Of a stretch of DNA of 64,000 nt, positions 11,065-22,245 are shown piece after piece (position 1 is the stretch's first letter; the number at the start of each line of letters is the position of its first letter). The DNA comes from Elephas maximus indicus (taxonomy: Eukaryota > Chordata > Mammalia > Proboscidea > Elephantidae), in NCBI RefSeq assembly GCF_024166365.1, contig NC_064824.1, positions 45,112,608 through 45,176,607 of the forward strand, given 5' to 3'. The notes beneath the pieces were generated by a model, which made no database searches, was not told the DNA's origin, and was given only the letters and a program-made list of their open reading frames with translations. Made by a program: the position numbers and the translations under genes.

Positions 11065-12111
11065 ATGGTGATTGAATTACGTGATCAATATGGCTCTTTC
11101 TTGCCTGTAGTCATAAATTTAGCAAGTCTTAAGTGTTAAAATTCAAAATTCTGTGCTTCTAAGTGGGACCTCATTAAAAAACTCAAATTTTCTTAAATGT
11201 GAATCTAAAGAAATACAGAAGAACTGATTATCTGTTTAAAATTGGTAAATCATCCTTGTTACCTTTTTAACAGGACCAAGGAAATAAATAGCAGAAACCA
11301 AGAGCACAGGATATTTTCCTTCATCAGTCCGTAGAACACTGATGTTTCTCTAATTCCATCAAACACAGAAGAATGACCACCTTGGTGAATGGCCACAGAG
11401 GATGTCAACAACTCTTTTGAGGCAAGTAATGTTTATTTGTGCTATGAATTTTCTATTATTAAATATGTGGAAAAAGTAGAATTACCTTGGATTGAATGAA
11501 AAATATATTTTTAATATAAAAAATTAATATAAGCATGGCTATCTCTCACTATTACCCCTCTGCCCCCCCTTTTTTTTTCCAGTACTGTGGGTCTGGGTAG
11601 GATATCAGAAAATACATTAAGCTGCTTTTGTCATTACTTGGAGTCTTACATAATATAGGGCTACATTAAATCCCTAAATACAAAATGAGGGTTTAAATAA
11701 CAGAATTAAGTACCCATATTTGAAAACATGACTCTTTGTATCTATCTTGGACACATAGATCATATAACTGCAAATACTAAATAGATTAGGGAGTTAAAAT
11801 TATTTTCTATTTATTTTAGAATTATCCATAAAAAAAAAAAATCCATATCATCTGTGAATTTTTTTTTTTTTAGTTTAATTCCAGCATTTTTTCTCACTGA
11901 TCTTTAACAAAATCCAAAATCGTGGGAAGCCACCCCTTTAGATCCCTCACAGCTTTACATTTTCTTAGAATCCTGCATCATAAAATTTCACTGAACTTTA
12001 CTTAATTTTATGGCAGCTCCTTTTGCTCTTGGAAGAGCAGTCAGGCAAGGATCATGGACTACAATGCCACCTCCAAAACCTTTTAAAGGGGAATTTTGCT
12101 AGGGAAATAAT
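11065..12111. other. No recognised feature
   Basis: About 1 kb of AT-rich sequence. A stretch at 11274-11421 has an AG before it and a GC-type donor look-alike after it, but all three frames are closed. T and A runs occur near 11570, 11830 and 11860. Confidence 0.55.
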
Positions 12112-12157
12112 TGTCCATATTTTAAAAACGTGTGTGTGTGTTTTTAAAATATGGACA
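12112..12157. repeat. Perfect 18-bp inverted repeat with a GT-repeat loop
   Basis: The left arm TGTCCATATTTTAAAAAC (12112-12129) is exactly complementary to the right arm GTTTTTAAAATATGGACA (12140-12157). The 10-base loop is GTGTGTGTGT. No surrounding repeat was identified. It may be a palindrome-derived hairpin or the remnant of a tiny inverted-repeat transposon. Confidence 0.9.
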
Positions 12158-12444
12158 GTTAATTTCAATTTTGAAGGGATTTGCCATCTATATATTAGGG
12201 ATTTGCCTTCTCCCCTGCTTTCATGAAAAATAAAGACTTAAGTAGATGAAAATAAAATAAAAATACTTAGAAATTTAAGTAGAATACACCAAATTTTTGT
12301 TTTTTCAAAGGATTGTATACAACAGAGAAACTTAGATATTCTCAGAATTTTTTATTTAGTGGTCATTCAACTCACAGACCTAAGGTCGTCTAGCAAACAT
12401 GTCTGCTTTTTATGTTGTATATACAGAAATGTTTGCTAAGTCAA

Positions 12445-12598
12445 ACCCACTGCTGTCGAGTCAGTTCCGACTCATAGTGACCCTATAGGACAGAGCAGAA
12501 CTACCCCACAGAGTTTCTAAGGAGTGCCTGGCGGATTTGAACCGCAGACCCCTTGGTTAGCAGCCATAGCACTTAACCACTACACCACCAGTGTTTCC
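12445..12598 (-). mobile_element. AfroSINE, short form, with 12-bp target duplication
   Basis: Antisense copy (ACCCACTGCTGTCGAGTC through CTTAACCACTACACCACC). Perfect repeats TTGCTAAGTCAA at 12433-12444 and 12599-12610 bound it. Only scattered differences from the other short-form copies suggest a relatively young insertion. Confidence 0.96.
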
Positions 12599-12610
12599 TT
12601 GCTAAGTCAA

Positions 12611-13530
12611 GGAGCCAATAAAGGTTTAAAAAGCTCAGTGTAGACTTCTGAGTTTTCTTTCAGTAACTAGCATCAGAATTAATTTTTGGTTTTCTGTTGC
12701 GGAAAATTCATCTAATTACACTCAAATTATTCTACAAGTCTTTGGACAGCAAAATCCCCACCACCAAAGAAAAAGCAGCTGTGTTGCTTTGCCTCAGCAT
12801 TACAATAGCATTATTATGCCATCCCAGGGCTTTACAGGAATGGCAAGTGAAGTGTTTGTCCACTGGCTTCCTTTTGGCAGAGACACACCTAAACCTTTCG
12901 GAACCACTGATGTATAACTTCTCTTTGAAAGGGAGTTAGTTGAAAGTGATAAATTCCATTGCTTCCTTCAGCAAACCAATCTAGTGTAATAGTTCTCAGG
13001 AGCAGGCAAGTCTATCTTATAACCCTTTACATATTTTAAGTGACTGTTTCTAAAACTCCTATTCCCAGAATCAGACGTCAATCCTGAACTAAATCTTTTC
13101 TTAGTTTGATGCAATCCATGCAAGTATTTTAAAATGTACTAAAAATTGACCGTGGCTAAATTAGTGGCAGTAGTTCCCATAAACCATACTTCTCCATAAG
13201 CAACCTCCTATCAAATTTCTTTAACATTTTCTTTTTAAACTCATTCATATTTCATACCTTATTTTGATCTTCAGTTATCCTTTAACCACAGCAATATGTC
13301 TTGTATCAGGTTTAATTTATATTTTTTCCACGTTATACTAAGAACCAGCCCTTCTTTCTAAATTCCATTCTCTCTATGACCATGTCATTTAATAAGTCCA
13401 GATATTTACAATTCTAACCAAAAGTACTATTTCATTTATTTTTTATGCTTTAAGGAGAGTGATTAAAAACTTCTAGTGGTTAGAAAGGCAATTTAGAACA
13501 TAGCAGTTATGACTTACAAGCATGCCATAA
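12611..13530. other. No recognised feature
   Basis: Nothing assignable. An 80-codon open frame starts at 12697 but has no splice context and its composition is not protein-like. Confidence 0.5.
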
Positions 13531-13682
13531 ACCAAAACAGAAGTTGTTGCCATCCAGTTGATTCTGACTAATAGCGACCCTATAGGACAAAATAGAATTG
13601 CCAGATAGGGCTTCCAAGGAGCAGCTGCTAGATTCAAACTGCCAACCTTTTGGTTAGCAGCCAGCTTTTAACCACTGTGCCC
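13531..13682 (-). mobile_element. AfroSINE, short form
   Basis: Antisense copy: GTTGCCATCCAGTTGATTC, TAATAGCGACCCTATAGGAC, AACCTTTTGGTTAGCAGCC and AACCACTGTGCCC. Confidence 0.9.
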
Positions 13683-13724
13683 AGCGTGCTGTACAAGAAC
13701 ACAGATTCACAGAACAAGTCAAGA

Positions 13725-13905
13725 CTGACTGATCAACCACATTGTGCCACCCATCGGCCATGTGACCTTGGACAAATTATTTATTCTCTGACCCTCAATT
13801 TGTACATCATTAGAATTTTGAAAACTAATAATGATGTAATTGTGTGGGTTGAATGAAATAGATAAGAGCTGAGCATTGCCTAGCACATCATTTAATAAAT
13901 AATTC
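13725..13905 (+). repeat. MIR relic
   Basis: TGTGACCTTGGACAAATTA, TCTGACCCTCAATTTGTACA, GGGTTGAATGAAATAGATA and GCATTGCCTAGCACATCA match MIR positions across about 180 bp. Confidence 0.8.
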
Positions 13906-13987
13906 CACTTTTTGCAGAATGATTGAAAGCAGGTTTCCTCATAGTAAGCTCAATTCTTACAAAACAGATAATGAATCTATTATTAAA

Positions 13988-14190
13988 CACAAAACCCGAA
14001 CATGTTGCCATCGATTCCAACTCTTGGCAACCCCACGTATTACAGAGTAGAACTGCTCCATAGGGTTTTCTTGGCTGTAATCTTTACAGAAACGTATTGC
14101 CAGGCCTTCTCTGGCACCACTGGCTAGGTTCCAACCACCAACCTTTAGCTTAGTAGTTGAGCACAAACTGTTTCTGCCACTCAGGGGCCT
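13988..14190 (-). mobile_element. AfroSINE, diverged long form
   Basis: Antisense: GTTGCCATCGATTCCAACTC, CTGCTCCATAGGGTTTTC, GGCTGTAATCTTTACAGAAA, TTGCCAGGCCTTCTCTGGC and the head CACTCAGGGGCC. The substitutions point to an older subfamily. Confidence 0.82.
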
Positions 14191-14975
14191 TGTCCATTAT
14201 ACTTATACCAAATTCCATTTACAACATCATGTCTGTTGTATTGCTACTAAATTTTGTTCATGTTGAAGTTTCCTGACACAGTTTAAAGTTTAGGTTTTAA
14301 AGCGTGAAATTGCGTTTTATCCAGAAATCACTGTTAAAAAACCATTATACCAATGGTTGTTAACCTTTGATTCTCATGTAAGCTAAAATTTTGCAAAAAA
14401 AAAATTAGGGCATTAATGGATTCACTACCTGCTCTAAAATTTTATCATCATGTCAACCACTAATATTTGGAGAAATATTCCATTTACAGGGCAGAGTGAT
14501 TTGAAGAATTTTCTTCTTGGGATTAAATACCTTTGGTGTATACGGTCATCAGATGTTTATTTAGTCTGAGAAATTGATTTGAGTTACTAGAAAAATGAAA
14601 GTGAACAGGCAATTCTGCTATCTTTTTTAAACTAAGAGCAGACTTTAGAATGAAAAATGAATTTTAAAAACAAAGAAATTTCTTCTAGGTAAGAGGTTGT
14701 TTCATTTGTGGCAAGGCATGGTCTATGCGCAGAGGTGCACGTTTTACTTACGAGTATCTGACAGCATCATTTCTTTCACATAGTTTCTTGATAATTCATT
14801 TTATTTATTCTATAGCTCTTTTTAATTATAAAGCAGTAACTATGATTTTCTTTTTTATTTATTTGAGGTGAGTTCAGATAATAGGGTTACAGTTTTATTT
14901 TCAAAGCCTTGAGCCCATATTGCATATGTCAACAAATGAGATTTCCTAAAGAACTTAGAGGTGGTATAGCATTTA
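14191..14975. other. No recognised feature
   Basis: AT-rich sequence with no assignable repeat or gene. Confidence 0.55.
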
Positions 14976-15174
14976 CAAAGGATCCCTGGTGGCGCTGTGG
15001 TTAAGCACTCAGCTGCTAACCAAAAGGCCGGTGGTTGAAACCATCAGCCTCACTCAGCAGGAGAAGGATGTGACATTCTGCTTCCAGAAAGATTACAGCC
15101 TTGGAAACCCTATAGGGGCAATTCTGCTCTGTCCTATAGGGTCGCTATGAGTCTGAATCGATTTTATGACAGTA
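14976..15174 (+). mobile_element. AfroSINE, long form, with 13-bp target duplication
   Basis: Sense copy: head GATCCCTGGTGGCGCTGTGG, AACCAAAAGGCCGGTGGTTG, long-form block GATGTGACATTCTGCTTCC and CCTATAGGGTCGCTATGAG. Flanking repeats GGTATAGCATTTA occur at 14963-14975 and 15175-15187. Confidence 0.95.
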
Positions 15175-15187
15175 GGTATAGCATTTA

Positions 15188-15736
15188 TATTTGTAATTGA
15201 ACTGACTCAATTTGTGTAGTTTTTAGACATTTGTAAATGAACTGACCCAATTTTTCCTTTGAGTACTTGCTTCAAACCGGGGCTATTTTTTCTTTTCATG
15301 AGTAAGAAACTCATTTTAAATTGAAATTGAGAAAAATTGTTGACCTTTCAAAATGAACATAGCCACTATATATATATTAGTGTTAATTTTGCTTATTGTA
15401 GTATGTTCATTGCAGTAAAGATTCTTTCTAATATATAACTTGGTATCTGGTATTATAGATCATCAGTATATTTTTTATGATTTTATCTTTATGGTCATCT
15501 CTCACATATTTAAACAATTGTAACAGATTTTTTCATGTAATACAACTTGCAAAGGTTGTATGCCCTTATTTCAGCACTTCAGGAAAAGGATTTTATGTGT
15601 ATTTTCTTTACTTTGAGTTTCTGGAAAGGAAGGGAGGTTATGCGGTTTTTATGTTTTTCCATTCATGCATGAAACACAGAACTTCTAAGACATACCCCTC
15701 CTGCAGGTAAAACCTGCTCCAAATTTTTCTGTATAT
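15188..15736. other. No recognised feature
   Basis: AT-rich. Two near-identical TTTGTAA(T/A)TGAACTGACYCAATTT units sit 38 bp apart near 15193 and 15231, a small local duplication. No gene signal. Confidence 0.55.
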
Positions 15737-15739
15737 AGT

Positions 15740-15940
15740 AAAACCCGTTACCGTTGAGTCATTCCCAACGCATAGCCACTCTGTAAGGCAGAGTAGAACT
15801 GCCTCGTAGGGTTTCCAAGGCAGTAATCTTTAAGGAAGCAGATGGTCACATCTTTCTCCCACTGAGTGGCTGGCAGTTTCCAACTGCAGAACTTTCATTT
15901 AGCAGCTGAGTGCTTAACCTCTGTGCCACCAGGGCTTCTT
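15740..15940 (-). mobile_element. AfroSINE, long form
   Basis: Antisense: AAACCCGTTACCGTTGAGTC, GAACTGCCTCGTAGGGTTTC, the long-form block (GATGGTCACATCTTTCTCC) and TTAACCTCTGTGCCACCAGG. A weak TATAGTA repeat flanks it. Confidence 0.92.
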
Positions 15941-16349
15941 CTACTTATAGTAGGCACTCAATACATGTTTATTAACTTAATGAAGAAAATTCTGATGAAC
16001 CCCTCTCCTTGTAGGCAGCATCCAGAAGGAGAGCTATTGAAAGTTAAGGCTGTTCTGAGCTTCCCCAAATGCATCTGTCATATTAGCTACGTTCCTTACA
16101 TTTGGTATAAAAGACAAAAAGGACAAGAACTAGAGACTTCACAATTCTAGAAAGTGGAGATAGGTTCTTTACTTCCCAGAACTTTTAGAAAACTGTAAGA
16201 CTTAAGGCTTTGGTTTGTATTTTTATCTTATTTTCCAAATGAAGATCAAAACTTTGGGAAAAAAACATCAAGTGCGTGATTAAATGTACAGTTGACTGTG
16301 TATGTTAATGGGTGGAATTTGATTTTCCAAACCATGCATTAAATTACTA

Positions 16350-16440
16350 AAGCAGTGGTTCTCTATCCTAACTCTGCTTCAGAATATCCTGGGGAGCTTT
16401 TTAAAAATACAGATGCTTTGACCTTATCTGTACTGGTTGA
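16350..16440 (+). mobile_element. MER5-like hAT relic, partial
   Basis: AAGCAGTGGTTCTCTATCCT at the left is the MER5-type terminus, followed by TATCCTGGGGAGCTTTTTAA. The rest is degraded, and a MIR-like scrap (CTGCAAGTTACTAGCTGTGG) follows. Confidence 0.6.
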
Positions 16441-16519
16441 TCCCAGCTCTGCAAGTTACTAGCTGTGGAATTTAGAGCGTTTTTTAATCCAGGGTATCAG
16501 ATTCTCTGGAGGGGGGATG

Positions 16520-17041
16520 ATAATAAAATAATGGTGTTTTGGATAAGAATGTGCCTCACAACAACTGGAAGTAAAGTATTTACTCAGAGATGTGCTGATC
16601 TAATTAGGAGAACTTTTAAATTGAAACTTAAGGGATTTGGTGAGAAAAATAAGTAAAATAATAAGAACCATATAGTTGGAGAGCATTAGTAACAGTGAAG
16701 GAAACTCCCTGTATTACTGGTGAAAATACCTGGAGAAAAATTTAGGAATTGTGTACTTTTGCCCTCAAATGCTTACTTTCCAAGGCCCAATGTATGTCTA
16801 AAATTGGGATGGACCGATTTGTGAAGTAGAGGGTTTAACACCAATAGGGTTTTTGCAGTGAGATTGAAAACCATTTGCCAAGAGTGGGACAGTGGTGGTC
16901 CTGGTGGTGATTAGGGATAGGATGGGGGGTTTATGGAATTGTTATAAAGTCAGATTAGGAAGCCTCTAATGTCCCTTCCAACTGTAATATGCCATGTTTG
17001 TAAATAATTGACAGTCCATTCTTTGCATTTATTTATCTCTC
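16520..17041. other. No recognised feature
   Basis: Nothing assignable on either strand. Confidence 0.5.
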
Positions 17042-17067
17042 TGTGTGTGTGTGTGTGTGTGTGTGTT
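17042..17067 (+). repeat. (TG)n microsatellite
   Basis: Thirteen near-perfect TG dinucleotides. Confidence 0.98.
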
Positions 17068-17745
17068 TTAATATCTTTATGTGCCAGACACCATGTTGGA
17101 AATAAAATTTATGGATATGAACTAAAATAGAATGAACCAGGTTTAAAAATTCCTACAACACAGTATCACAGAGACAAAGAAATAATTGTATGTGGAAATA
17201 TTATACATGCAGTGGTTATTCCTGTTACCATTTAGGAGCTTACTGAAATGTACAAAGTAGGAATTCCCATGTATTTAACTGTTCAGAAAGAAATTTCATC
17301 ATGGTCACTAGAGAAAGTGTCATCTTTATCTGGGGTCTTTAAAGAGAAATTTTATGAAAACCCTATACAATGTGGAACGTATTGTATCCCAGTACTCTAC
17401 TAACAGATAAGACTCAGGTCCTAACGTTAATTACCGTCATTGTTCTTTGCCTGTGTGCTCATATACTGAACTGAGTTGCTTTTGATGCAGCAATTACTTG
17501 TCAGTAGCCAGAGTCTTGAGGAGAGACTCCAGTTTCTTGGAAGAAAACCTGCTGAGTGTACAGAAGCAAAAACAATGAGAAAGGTCTGAATGTGATGCGC
17601 CTTGGAGGACAGGAGATGATTGATTCCATAGTCCCAAAGGGTGGAGGAATTCCTAGCAAAAACCCTCCTGTTCTGATCTCAGAGAAGCAACATGGAAGCA
17701 GCAATAACTATTTCCTTTTCTTTGAGGCATGGTATAAAAGCAAGT
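17068..17745. other. Unassigned; protein-like frames near 17489-17715
   Basis: No repeat recognised. From 17489 one plus-strand frame opens with MQQLLVSSQSLEERLQFLG and closes after about 34 codons. The neighbouring frame then stays open through NVMRLGGQEMIDSIVPKG and ends in SEKQHGSSNNY. This could be a frameshifted retrocopy scrap or chance, and I do not recognise the protein. Confidence 0.3.
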
Positions 17746-17812
17746 TAACCAAACCCAAAACCAAACCCAGTGCCATCAAGTCGATTGCGACTCATAGAGA
17801 CCCTGTAAGAAT
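17746..17812 (-). mobile_element. AfroSINE 3' end fragment
   Basis: AACCAAACCCAAAACCAAAC, CAGTGCCATCAAGTCGATTG and CGACTCATAGAGACCCTGTA form the antisense last 60 bases of an AfroSINE. The head is missing. Confidence 0.85.
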
Positions 17813-18070
17813 AGGAAAATAAGTTTACATGTAAAATCCAGCTACCTTTATTTATTTAACTTCCCTTACTCTCTAGCGTTTTACTGCTTTCAGTTTTACT
17901 GGGTTTTAGTGAGTCATTACCTTTTTTTGAAATGTTTTAACTCCATAATAGAATTCAATCTGTAAGTAAAACTCAGCCAGAGACCACAGAACTGAATAGA
18001 CAGCAATTTAAATACTCAGCATATTACTGATAAAGTTCTTTGGAAGTAGGTGTTTGTGTTAGCTTTTGCT

Positions 18071-18480
18071 TTTGAATTACAAAAGCAATACATACTCATT
18101 TTTTTTAAATAAGAAACAAATAATATGGAAAAATGTAAAACTTATCTGACACCTTGTAGCTACTTTTTTAATGTATCATTTCAGAAATTTTCTTTCTATA
18201 TACAGGTGTATATGTTTGTATACATATGGATATACATACACATACACATATTTTTATATGCTTTCTTTTTTACATAAGTGTAGCTGATACAGTCTTCCTT
18301 GCTAGTGGCGTTTCTGCTGTTTGACTCTATTATTGATTTCTGAGGGCTCTATGATTTTATATACATAAATGTTCACCTTTTCATGTGTTTCAAATATTTT
18401 CTGTGGTTTCATCTTTTCCGCTTAATTCAATTTATGATAGTTTCCTTTTCTGTAGTGAAGTTTTTAATTTTGCTTTACTC
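18071..18480 (-). repeat. Probable ancient L1-like relic
   Basis: An AAAAGCAATACATACTCATT opening, then ATATACAGGTGTATATG and T-rich text, recalls old antisense L1-type 3' sequence. Too diverged to name. Confidence 0.35.
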
Positions 18481-18519
18481 AAATTATCTTTCTTTTCTTT
18501 ATGACTTCTGGGGTTTATG

Positions 18520-18675
18520 ACCAAAACCAGCAAACCAAACCCTTTGCCACTGAGTCGATTTCAACTCATAGAGACCCTATGGGACAGAGTAGAACAGCCC
18601 CATATGGTTTCCAAAGTGCTCCGGGTGACTTCGAACTTTTGGTTAACAGCCGTAGCTCTTAACCACTACACCACT
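18520..18675 (-). mobile_element. AfroSINE, short form
   Basis: Antisense: AACCCTTTGCCACTGAGTCG, GGGACAGAGTAGAACAGCCC and CTCTTAACCACTACACCACT. A GGGGTTTATG repeat at 18510-18519 and 18676-18685 fits a target duplication. Confidence 0.93.
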
Positions 18676-18817
18676 GGGGTTTATGTCCACGATTATAAAA
18701 TAAGTAAAACCAGTCTAAATCACCTAAGCTTTTGTTAGTATCCCAGCAGCTTTTATTAAAATGTCTGATCTTCATTGGTTGAAAATGTCATTTTCATCAT
18801 ATATTAAAATCCTGTGT

Positions 18818-18858
18818 ATATGAGTTGGCACTGACTCCGCAGCACCTAACAGCAAATG
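18818..18858 (+). mobile_element. SINE/RTE 3' tail fragment
   Basis: TATGAGTTGGCACTGACTCC followed by CAGCACCTAACAGCAA matches only the last 40 bases of RTE-tailed elements. Confidence 0.5.
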
Positions 18859-18859
18859 T

Positions 18860-20130
18860 ATATTGAAGTGTATTTCAGAATTCTCCACTGGTATACTCTT
18901 TAATTACTGTACCTTTCTAATATTTTTAAGATCTGAAAGAGTTGGTATCCCTCTTTATTCTTCTTTTTTTCAAAATCTTCCTAAATATTCTCACATGCTT
19001 TTTTTTTCTTTTTTTTTATTAACTTTTATTGAGCTTCAAGTGAACGTTTACAAATCAAGTCAGACTGTCACATATGTTTATGTACACCTTACTCCGTACT
19101 CCCACTTGCTCTCCCCCTAATGAGTCAGCCCTTCCAGTCTCTCCTTTCGGGACAATTTTGCCAGCTTCCAACTCTCTCTATCCTCCCATCCCCCCTCCAG
19201 ACAGGAGATGCCAACACACTCTCCAGTGTCCACCTGATTTAATTAGCTCACTCTTCATCAGCATCTCTCTCCAACCCACTGTCCAGTCCCTTTCATGTCT
19301 GATGAGTTGTCTTCGGGAATGGTTCCTGTCCTGGGCCAACAGAAGGTTTGGGCACCATGACCGCCGGGATTCCTCTAGTCTCAGTCAGACCATTAAGTAT
19401 GGTCTTTTTGTGAGAATTTGGGGTCTGCATCCCACTGATCTCCTGCTCCCTCAGGGGTTCTCTATTGTGCTCCCTGTCAGGGCAGTCATCGGTTGTGGCC
19501 GGGCACCAACTAGTTCTTCTGGTCTCAGGATGATGTAGGTCTCTGGTTCATGTGGCCCTTTCTGTCTCTTGGGCTCTTAGTTGTTGTGTGACCTTGGTGT
19601 TCTTCATTCTCCTTTGATCCAGGTGGGTTGAGACCAATTGATGCATCTTAGATGGCCACTTGTTAGCATTTAAGTCTCACATGCTTTTTACCAGATGAAC
19701 TTTAGTACAATCTTTCAAGTTCTCAAAAAAATGGTATTTTAATTGGAATCTTACCGAAATAATAGATTAATTTAGAACTGACAGCCTTAGAATATTGATT
19801 GTGTATATCCTGAAAACCAAGTAAAATATATGCCTTCCATCTATCTAGTTTCATATATTTTGAATTATTTTATCTTTGTGTCATTGCCCTCATTAAATGA
19901 GTTTGTTTAACTAGCCACCTTTCTAAATTCCTATTTTTTTCTTAGATAGGACCATTGAGTTTGGGAGAGGGGGTTTCTGAAGTATACATTCCTGTCACTA
20001 TTGAAATAAAAATAAAATTGCCTTTCCCTTTCTAATATTTATATCTTCGATGCTTTTCTCTTAGCTAGTTCATCCAGAACAATATTAAATACAATTTTTA
20101 ACTTTTTTGTTTCTTGGCTCACAAATATTT
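18860..20130 (-). mobile_element. Old L1 ORF2 relic split by a younger L1
   Basis: Antisense L1 ORF2-like text (GTTGGTATCCCTCTTTATTC; TCAAAATCTTCCTAAATATT) breaks at 19003 and resumes after 19689 (ACCAGATGAACTTTAG; later CTAGTTCATCCAGAACAATA). The interruption is the L1 3' end at 19004-19674. Confidence 0.7.
19004..19674 (-). mobile_element. L1 3' end (3' UTR), 5'-truncated, with 15-bp target duplication
   Basis: The antisense L1 3' UTR begins with a poly-T (poly-A of the element) and AACTTTTATTGAGCTTCAAG, and runs to TTGATGCATCTTAGATGG. Perfect TCTCACATGCTTTTT repeats lie at 18989-19003 and 19675-19689. It matches the copy at 52943-53496 closely, including GGAATGGTTCCTGTCC-type text, so both belong to one young L1 subfamily. 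A 154-codon open frame within it is only 3' UTR sequence. Confidence 0.93.
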
Positions 20131-20336
20131 TTACTTTTCCCACCACAGATACGATGTGTAACATGACAGCTCACATAGCTCCAGTGAGGGAAAAATGAAT
20201 ATCTGAAAATTATAGAATTCTAAAATAGTATAATTGAATTTATAGAGTTATATGATTTATATGAACCAATCCATGCTGGCTGAACTATACTGTCTCACTT
20301 TTCTGTGGCTACTTTGAGATTTTCTGTTTTACCTCT

Positions 20337-20506
20337 GAAAACCAAAACCAAACCCACTACCACTGAGTCAATTCCGACTCATAGGAACTTTATAGGACAG
20401 AGTAGAACTGCCCCATAGGGTTTTTCAGGAGCAGCTGATAGATTTGAACTGCCAAACTTTTGGTTAGCAGCCATAACTCGTAACCACTATGCCCCCAGTG
20501 CTCCCT
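20337..20506 (-). mobile_element. AfroSINE, short form
   Basis: Antisense: AAAACCAAACCCACTACCAC, CTGCCCCATAGGGTTTTTC, TTTTGGTTAGCAGCCATAAC and AACCACTATGCCCCCAG. Confidence 0.93.
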
Positions 20507-20509
20507 TTT

Positions 20510-21900
20510 ATCGCTAGTCTTCAGTAACTTGATATGATGTGCCTAAATGTGGTTTTCTTTGTATATTTCCTGTTTGAGCCTTGCTCAGCTGCTTAGATCT
20601 GTAAGTTGGTGTTCTTCACCAAAAGTGGGGAAATTTGTTCTTTACTTCCCCAAGTATTTTTTGTCTCATTCTCTCTCTTCTCCTTCTGTGACTCTACATA
20701 TATGTATGACAGATTACTCAATATTGCCCAATGAGTACATGGGTCACTGGTATTCTCTCCCTTTATTTTTTCTTTTTTCCCTATCTTTTTCTATCTTATT
20801 CATAATTTTCTGTTGATCCTTCTTCTAGATTACTGGTTTGTTTCTCCGCCATTTCTAGTATATTGTTAAAACCATCAGTGAATTTTTCATTTTGATATGG
20901 TACTTTTCAGTTCTAGAATATCCATTCAGTTCTTTTTTGTTGTTTCATTTCTTTGCTGAAATTCCCTATCAGTATATTTATTATGATGACCTTTTCCTTT
21001 AGGTCTTTCATAATATTTATAATAGCTGCCTTAAAGTATTCAGGTCATCTCATGGTTTATTGCAGTGAGTGGTTTTTCTTAGACTTTGGGTCACATTCTC
21101 CTTTTTCTTCACGTGTCTAGAATTTTTATTTTTATATAGTAGCATGTAGATGATACAGTTTAGAGACTCTGGATTTTGTTACCTTCCTTGGAAGATTGTG
21201 ACTTTTTTTCTAGCAGGTAGTTAAATCAATGGCTGTTTACCTTTATCTAGCAAAGCCTTGGTTTTATGTTTTGTCAGAGTGGGTCTGTTTGGTTTTGCCC
21301 TTAATCCTAGGGTGAATCCCTGAGTACTGGGACATAATCTTTACTCCTAAAATGTGGTCCTTCGAGATTTCTGTAGAAAGCCTAAGGTATTTACCAACCT
21401 GCTCTAATTTGATGGGACTCCAACTCCAGCCTCTTTTTGTCTTATGCTGTAGGCAGCAGCAGAAATCCCTACTTCATCCTTCTAGCTATTGCTTTCCACT
21501 GGGCTCCTGGGGTCCTCATCATGCATATGCAGCTCAGGGGTAAGCCACAGTGGAAGTGTATATGCAAAATTTTGAACCCCTCCACCACTCTGTCCCCTTC
21601 CTTTCTGGAATCTAACCCCTCCTTCTCAATTTTCAGCCACTCTGTCAGCCCTGAACTCTGACCTCTGATACCTCAAACCAATAAAACTGTGGCTTTCTGC
21701 TTATGTTCTAGCTACTTTTACAACTTTTTATCTCAGGGAAAAAGCCATGGATCTTGTCCTGTGAGGTTTTCTTCTTTCAAGGGTCAAATCCTCTTCCTGT
21801 ATTTGGTCGCTTTCAAGTGCTCTCAAATAGTTGGTTTTTCTTTCTGTGTGTTTGTTTTAGTATTTTACTACAGTTTATAATTGTTATCAGTAGAAGAGTT
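20510..21900 (-). mobile_element. Old L1M-type 3' UTR relic
   Basis: Antisense L1M 3' UTR landmarks in order: TCTCTCTTCTCCTTCTGTGA, GTGAATTTTTCATTTTGATA, CTTTTCAGTTCTAGAATATC, TTTATAATAGCTGCCTTAAA and GAGACTCTGGATTTTGTTAC. The last third (21340-21900) is assigned by continuity only. Confidence 0.7.
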
Positions 21901-22019
21901 AGTCTGATTCAAGTTACTTTACCTTTGTCAGAATTGGAATTCCTATTTTTTTTTAAACTTTCATATTTATCCTTTTGCTTCATTTTCCTACATTAATATG
22001 TATTATTTCACTTCACGAT

Positions 22020-22245
22020 CAGTGTACAGTCACTTAGACATAGGTTTGATTCCTGGCTTTGCCATTTATTACTGCGTTGCTTCAAATTTCTAATCTTCAG
22101 TGTCTTTATACATAAAGTGGAATGATCATATGTACACCTTAAAGAGTTGCTTTTGAATTTTAAATGTGAAAATATATGTAAAGCACATGGCACAGGACCT
22201 AGAACTTAGTTGGCATTCCACAAATATTACTTTCTTCTGTTATCA
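22020..22245 (+). repeat. MIR relic, nearly full length
   Basis: GACATAGGTTTGATTCCTGG, TTTGCCATTTATTACTGCG, CAGTGTCTTTATACATAAAG and GTAAAGCACATGGCACAGG follow the MIR consensus order. Confidence 0.82.

Noticed and set aside
11274..11421. Exon-like segment with a pyrimidine tract plus CAG before it and a GCAAGT donor look-alike after it
   Set aside because: All three frames contain early stops, the only ATG frame closes after 15 codons inside the segment, and a GC donor is rare. At best a non-coding exon without further support.
15193..15250. Local duplication TTTGTAATTGAACTGACTCA / TTTGTAAATGAACTGACCCA as a binding-site pair
   Set aside because: Looks like a simple short tandem duplication. 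No known motif identified.
17042..17067. CRISPR-like or regulatory repeat
   Set aside because: Plain TG microsatellite in vertebrate DNA.
19074..19538. 154-codon open frame on the plus strand
   Set aside because: It is antisense to an L1 3' UTR, and the same sequence at 52970-53263 is open only in part. No protein family.
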